A DNA stretch of 64,000 nucleotides from Dehalobacter restrictus DSM 9455 (lineage in GTDB: Bacteria; Bacillota; Desulfitobacteriia; Desulfitobacteriales; Syntrophobotulaceae). Positions 60,201 through 64,000 of this stretch are shown piece after piece (position 1 is the stretch's first letter; every line of letters starts with the position of its first letter). The notes under the pieces were generated by a model. That model made no database searches. It was not told where the DNA came from and saw nothing but the letters and a program-made list of their open reading frames with translations. Both the position numbers and the translations under genes were made by a program. Location: NCBI RefSeq assembly GCF_000512895.1, contig NZ_CP007033.1, positions 2,839,001 through 2,903,000 on the forward strand. The letters are read 5' to 3'.

Positions 60201-61079
60201 TCAGTTTGTATCTTTCCAGTTAATTAAAGCTTTTCTGGCCTCAGATATGGTATTGGCAGGCTGGGCAAATTCAAAGCCGTCTTTATCATGCAAAATCTCC
60301 ATAAGATGCCCAATTCTTGGGAGTCTGAGATTAATCCTTCTGATTTCCTCCGGATGCGAAAACACTTCCTGAGGCGTACCTTCCATTACAAGCCTGCCGT
60401 CATCGACGACATACGCATAATCACAGTAAAGTGGTACGATATCGATGTCGTGCGTTGAGATCACGACGGACAAATTCAGCTCAATTTGCAGTTTTCTGAG
60501 CAGCTTCATTAGCTCACTGACTCCGAGTGGGTCAAGCCCTGCGGTCGGTTCATCCAGAATAAGCACTTCCGGCTCCATCACCAGAACGCCGGCAATGGCT
60601 GCACGTTTTTTCTGGCCAAAACTGAGGCTGTGTGTGGGCTTGTCTTTCAGGTGGGATATCCCGGTTCTCTTCATGGCTAGATCCACCCTTCTGCGGACTT
60701 CCTCCTCAGGCAGCTTTAGATTCATCGCGCCGAAGGAGATATCCTGATAGACACTGGCTGAAAACAACTGCTTGTCCGGATCCTGAAAAACAATGCCAAC
60801 AGATTTTCGAAGCTGTTTGAGACCTTTTACTGAATAATCCAGCGGCAGGCCCTTGAATAGAACTTCGCCGCCTGAAGGCTTATTGATGCCGTTAAAGGAA
60901 AGCAGCAACGTTGATTTTCCAGCACCGTTGCTTCCGAGGACTGCCGTCGTTTTCCCCTGTTTAATCCCGAGTGACAGGGCCTTTAAGGCCTGGGTTCCAT
61001 CACTGTAGATGTAGTGGAGATTTCTGACTTCCAAGATATTTTTAGCCTCCACATTTTCAATCAAGCCATTTTCGGCCAT
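60201..61079 (-). CDS. cbiO: Cobalt ECF transporter ATPase CbiO
   Basis: 292 residues. Walker A GSNGAGKSTLL, signature LSFGQKKRAA, Walker B VLILDEPTAGLDP, H-loop ISTHDID. Energises cobalt uptake with cbiM, cbiN and cbiQ. Starts at the cbiQ stop. Confidence 0.95.
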   Translation of the reverse strand: MAENGLIENVEAKNILEVRNLHYIYSDGTQALKALSLGIKQGKTTAVLGSNGAGKSTLLLSFNGINKPSGGEVLFKGLPLDYSVKGLKQLRKSVGIVFQDPDKQLFSASVYQDISFGAMNLKLPEEEVRRRVDLAMKRTGISHLKDKPTHSLSFGQKKRAAIAGVLVMEPEVLILDEPTAGLDPLGVSELMKLLRKLQIELNLSVVISTHDIDIVPLYCDYAYVVDDGRLVMEGTPQEVFSHPEEIRRINLRLPRIGHLMEILHDKDGFEFAQPANTISEARKALINWKDTN

Positions 61080-61870
61080 TATAGCAAGCCTCCTGTCAAT
61101 TGTTTGGAAAACAGCGCAACTGCAATCAGGAATAGGTTAATCAGCACAATCGGAATATATTCTGTCCAATGAGTCTCCGCCTGCTCATGGATCACACTGA
61201 GCTCACCGTCATATCCCCTGGCTTCAAGCGCAATATACAGTTCATCCGCCCTCTGATAAGACCGGATAAAAAGTGACGAAGCCAGAGCCGCCAATGAACG
61301 GTATCCGGAAGAAAGCCCCGCATAGCCCAAGCGGGAATTCTGTGCCGTAAACATGGTGTCTGCCATTTCCAAAAATACAAAAATAAACCGGTAGATCAGT
61401 CCCATCAATTCAACCATCAGTCTTGGAACTTTAAGCTTCCGAAGAACTGCCAACAGGTCTACCATTGGTGTACTCAGCGATAAATAATACAGACAGGAAA
61501 CCGCGCCAAGCGCTTTAAAAAACAGATTTGCCGCACTTAGAATACCGGACTGCGACACCCCGATATACATGCCAAATGCATATACAGAGAATACAAAAAC
61601 ATCTTTGTCCCCTGAAACATTGACCGCAATGGTTAAAACGCCGATCACTAAAAAGGAAAGCGGGACAAGCATCAGTCTAATAAAAATTCCAACAGGGGTA
61701 CCACCTTTGCAAACGGTATACCACCCCATGATCAGGAGCGTCAAGATTGACACCGCAACGGAATCAGCCCAGAGACAGACCCCCAAAACCGAAACGGCTA
61801 AGACTAGCTTTTGCAATGGATTTGTTTGTTTAAGCTTGGATAAATAAGCGTATTTATCGATGTAAATCAT
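61079..61870 (-). CDS. cbiQ: Cobalt ECF transporter transmembrane protein CbiQ
   Basis: 263 residues, about five membrane helices, with the ATPase coupling motifs AARGYD-like EARGYDGE and LASSLFIRSYQRADEL. Overlaps cbiN by 17 bases. Confidence 0.93.
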   Translation of the reverse strand: MIYIDKYAYLSKLKQTNPLQKLVLAVSVLGVCLWADSVAVSILTLLIMGWYTVCKGGTPVGIFIRLMLVPLSFLVIGVLTIAVNVSGDKDVFVFSVYAFGMYIGVSQSGILSAANLFFKALGAVSCLYYLSLSTPMVDLLAVLRKLKVPRLMVELMGLIYRFIFVFLEMADTMFTAQNSRLGYAGLSSGYRSLAALASSLFIRSYQRADELYIALEARGYDGELSVIHEQAETHWTEYIPIVLINLFLIAVALFSKQLTGGLL

Positions 61871-62195
61871 TGTTTACCGGTTCTTCCTTTTTCTTACGAC
61901 CCCGCAGATAACCTAACCCGTAGCCCAAAACACCTGCTCCGACAGCTGCCTGAAGCGCAAACAACAAGCTTTCAATTTCTCCGCTGGGCGGCTCCCAAAT
62001 CGGTGAGAACCAGGGCTGGTAATTCCCGTTAAGTTCTGTTATAGCTTGTTCAGCTTGGCTGTCAGCTCCAGCAAATTCCGCATTTTTTTGCACAATGAGG
62101 GGTACAACAGCAAGCGCTATGACAATCGTAATTAAAATAATATTTGTGATGATAACCCGATTTTTATTCTTCGGTTTCATCGTTTCTACAGACAT
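61854..62195 (-). CDS. cbiN: Cobalt transport protein CbiN
   Basis: 113 residues, two membrane helices (about 13-32 and 76-95) joined by an extracytoplasmic loop with GADSQAEQAI and PWFSPIWEPPSGE, typical of CbiN. Auxiliary subunit for CbiM. Confidence 0.93.
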   Translation of the reverse strand: MSVETMKPKNKNRVIITNIILITIVIALAVVPLIVQKNAEFAGADSQAEQAITELNGNYQPWFSPIWEPPSGEIESLLFALQAAVGAGVLGYGLGYLRGRKKKEEPVNNDLHR

Positions 62196-62197
62196 TT

Positions 62198-62944
62198 TCA
62201 GACCCCCTTTGAAAGTATTTTTAAGTCTTTAAGCTCATCCCCGGCATAGGATGAAATCGCCTTAAATATTAGCACTGTCAAAATACCTTCACTGATCGCC
62301 AATGGTACTTGCGTTAAGGCAAAAATACCTAAAAACTTGGTAAGTGATGCCATAGCGCCGCCTGTTCCAGCAGGAAACGCCAGTGCAAGCTGCACCGATG
62401 TCGTGACGTAAGTTAATAAATCCCCAAGTGCGGCAGCGAGAAACACGGCAAGCCACTGCGGTCCATTTGCTTTCTTCACAATTTTGTATGTAGCAAAAGC
62501 CACCAGCGGCCCCACAATGCCCATCGAAAAAGTATTTGCTCCCAATGTTGTCAATCCGCCATGAGCCAGTAAAACAGCCTGAAACAGCAGTATGATCAGG
62601 CCAATTACGGCCATTGCGGTTGGTCCGAACAAGATAGCGCCAAAGCCAACCCCCGTAGGATGCGAACTGCTTCCTGTAACGGAAGGAATCTTCAGGGAAG
62701 ACAAAACAAAAGCAAAGGCGCCTGCCATCGCCAAAAGCATTAATGTTTTGGGATGCTCTCCAACAGTTCTTCTGATAGAAAAAAAACCTGCCAGAACAAA
62801 AGGTATTGCCAAAGCACCCCAGGTAATACACCAACCCGCAGGAAGGAAGCCCTCCATGATATGCATGGCATATGTCTGCTGGGGCAAGAACATAAACATA
62901 AGTACGAGACCCATTATCCAAATCTTTTTATTTATCATCGTCAA
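62198..62944 (-). CDS. cbiM: Cobalt ECF transporter substrate-binding protein CbiM
   Basis: 248 residues. A signal peptide (about 1-26) is followed by [12 protein letters not shown], the Met-His N-terminus that binds Co2+ in this family. [16 protein letters not shown] and [15 protein letters not shown] are conserved. First gene after the riboswitch. Confidence 0.95.
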   Translation of the reverse strand: MTMINKKIWIMGLVLMFMFLPQQTYAMHIMEGFLPAGWCITWGALAIPFVLAGFFSIRRTVGEHPKTLMLLAMAGAFAFVLSSLKIPSVTGSSSHPTGVGFGAILFGPTAMAVIGLIILLFQAVLLAHGGLTTLGANTFSMGIVGPLVAFATYKIVKKANGPQWLAVFLAAALGDLLTYVTTSVQLALAFPAGTGGAMASLTKFLGIFALTQVPLAISEGILTVLIFKAISSYAGDELKDLKILSKGV

Positions 62945-62967
62945 ACTCTCCTATATAAGATATGAAA

Positions 62968-62999
62968 CAAAAAACCTCTCAACATCTTACGTCGAGAGG
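62968..62999 (-). terminator. Expression-platform terminator of the cobalamin riboswitch
   Basis: cctctcaac / gtcgagagg (62975-62999), one mismatch, followed on the minus strand by TTTTTTG. Lies between aptamer and cbiM. Confidence 0.85.
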
Positions 63000-63084
63000 C
63001 TCATATGCTAGGAAGTTTTCCTCGGTAGTCTTGCACATAACATCCCCCTCTCTATCACTCGTAGAGTATATGGTGAGACACTAA

Positions 63085-63251
63085 AACAGGTAGGTCTTCT
63101 GGCTTAAGCATCATCGATCTTCAGACCTTCCCAGTTTCCCAGTGGTATACCTGAAGAACTCCACTTTCACAGCGGCGTGACCGCGCGGGCTTCTACCCGA
63201 CTTTCCTTATTCATTGAATGGTACGCTTATCAGCTTCATTCAACACCTGTT
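63085..63251 (-). ncRNA. Cobalamin riboswitch
   Basis: On the minus strand the B12 box GCCAGAAGACCTA is clear (63091-63104). Also present are GGAAAGTCGGGTAGAAGCCCGC (in parts) and CGCTGTGAAAG, standard parts of the aptamer core. The end stem aacagg / cctgtt (63246-63251 with 63085-63090) closes it. Represses the cob operon when adenosylcobalamin is plentiful. Confidence 0.93.
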
Positions 63252-63278
63252 CTGCCTATTCAGTTTTAATCCTGATTC

Positions 63279-63307
63279 ATTATATCGCTCTTTCGACAAG
63301 GAATCAA
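63279..63307 (-). promoter_or_regulatory. Promoter of the cobalamin operon
   Basis: On the minus strand TTGATT (63302-63307), 17 bases, TATAAT (63279-63284), just ahead of the riboswitch aptamer. Confidence 0.8.
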
Positions 63308-63365
63308 TATTATTTTTACTTTAGCCTTGAACATATTAATTGAAGTATCTTTACCTCCATCAATT

Positions 63366-63848
63366 CTATTTGTGGTAGGGTTCCCCTTTGCTGATCTTGC
63401 ACGCCCGGTAAATCTGCTCCAGCAGGATAAGCCTGATCATCTGGTGCGGAAAGGTAAGCTTCGAGAACGACCACCGGTAATCGGCGCGTTTTCGGATTTC
63501 ATCTGCCGTACCAAGAGATCCGCCAATCACAAAAGTGATCCGGCTCTGGCCTGAAAGCCCTTTTTCATCAAACAAAACGGCAAGTTCGGGTGAAGAAAGT
63601 TCCTTTCCCAGAAGATCCAGCAAAACCACATAATCCTGAGGTGAAATTAATTTAAGAACCTTTTCAGCTTCTTTCTGTTTTACTCTTGCTTCGTCGGCAG
63701 CTGATGCCCTTTCGGGGCATGGTTCGTCCTCAACTTCAATCATCTCAAGCCGGATGTACGCGCCAAGACGCTTGGCGTATTCCTTCAGCCCTTCTTTTAA
63801 ATATTTTTCTTTGATTTTCCCTACCGCTAGAACTTTGATCTGCAGCAT
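63366..63848 (-). CDS. rlmH: 23S rRNA pseudouridine-1915 N3-methyltransferase
   Basis: 160 residues from ATG 63848 (GGAG upstream). SPOUT fold with VIGGSLGTADEIRKRAD and the C-terminal HQMIRLILLEQIYRACKI. Normal length. Unrelated to the cobalamin operon. Confidence 0.96.
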   Translation of the reverse strand: MLQIKVLAVGKIKEKYLKEGLKEYAKRLGAYIRLEMIEVEDEPCPERASAADEARVKQKEAEKVLKLISPQDYVVLLDLLGKELSSPELAVLFDEKGLSGQSRITFVIGGSLGTADEIRKRADYRWSFSKLTFPHQMIRLILLEQIYRACKISKGEPYHK

Positions 63849-63988
63849 GTTTTCTCCAACTCCAGTCACTATGTTTGCTCCAAACATTTGCAATCAAAAA
63901 CTTGAAGGTTAAATCTCTCTGATATTGGATTATTTACAATGAAGATTTTTTTCAAAAGTGTTAATAATATTGATGGAGGTGAAAAAAA

Positions 63989-64000
63989 ATGAGCAAAACA
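63989..64000 (+). CDS. Start of a plus-strand gene (first four codons)
   Basis: ATG 63989 preceded by GGAGGT eight bases upstream; the codons read Met-Ser-Lys-Thr before the window ends. Product cannot be told. Confidence 0.5.

Overview
The window looks like a chromosomal segment of an anaerobic, low-to-moderate GC Firmicute of the Desulfitobacterium/Dehalobacter lineage (Clostridia). The evidence is a Bacillus-like housekeeping order, spore-germination genes (ypeB, sleB), a spo0F-like regulator, menA, and a large anaerobic (cobalt-early) cobalamin cluster with a cobalamin riboswitch. The specific lesion in cbiH matches what I recall for corrinoid-auxotrophic Dehalobacter restrictus, so Dehalobacter is my best guess. 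That assignment is inference, not a search result.

Layout. 1-2.2 kb: start of the ATP synthase operon (atpZ, atpI, atpB, atpE, partial atpF). 2.4-16.7 kb, nearly all minus strand: a block parallel to the Bacillus subtilis spo0F-tal-glpX-rpmE...prfA-prmC-tsaC-mntP-ywlE-rpiB-ywlG-glyA-upp-atp order. It has clear erosion: upp is reduced to its last 34 codons, a DUF1385 gene is split by a 1200-bp IS5-type element with a CTAG target duplication, and fbaA, murA, rho and spoIIR are missing from their usual slots. 16.7-25 kb: alr, a FemAB-type gene, pyrG, argS, ypeB, and sleB whose signal peptide is out of frame. 25.3-28 kb: a 5'-truncated FAD/Fe-S oxidoreductase with a methionine-rich tail. 28.4-46 kb: a mixed region with a class V aminotransferase, frameshifted asnS, DUF2225, an RNA methyltransferase, a GntR/ABC transporter unit behind a 23-bp perfect palindrome, a broken YkuE-like phosphoesterase, hflX, menA, a LysE exporter, larC with an overlapping 33-residue membrane peptide, and a soluble chemoreceptor, CheW and AraC regulator.

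46-63.3 kb is one minus-strand operon of 19 genes. A promoter and cobalamin riboswitch at 63.1-63.3 kb lead into cbiMNQO (cobalt uptake), then cbiD, cbiL, cbiF, cbiG, hemA, cbiH, cbiJ fused to precorrin-2 dehydrogenase, hemC, cobA-hemD, hemB, hemL, cbiX, cbiET and cbiC. Together these run from glutamyl-tRNA to the corrin ring. The exception is cbiH (C17 methylation and ring contraction), which has an internal frameshifting deletion and should block the pathway. rlmH follows, then the first codons of a plus-strand gene.

A recurring theme is gene decay. Three genes (dCMP deaminase, sleB, asnS) each appear to lack one base in an A/T homopolymer, and others carry larger deletions or an IS. The homopolymer cases could be sequencing undercalls; the cbiH, upp, IS and phosphoesterase lesions cannot be explained that way.
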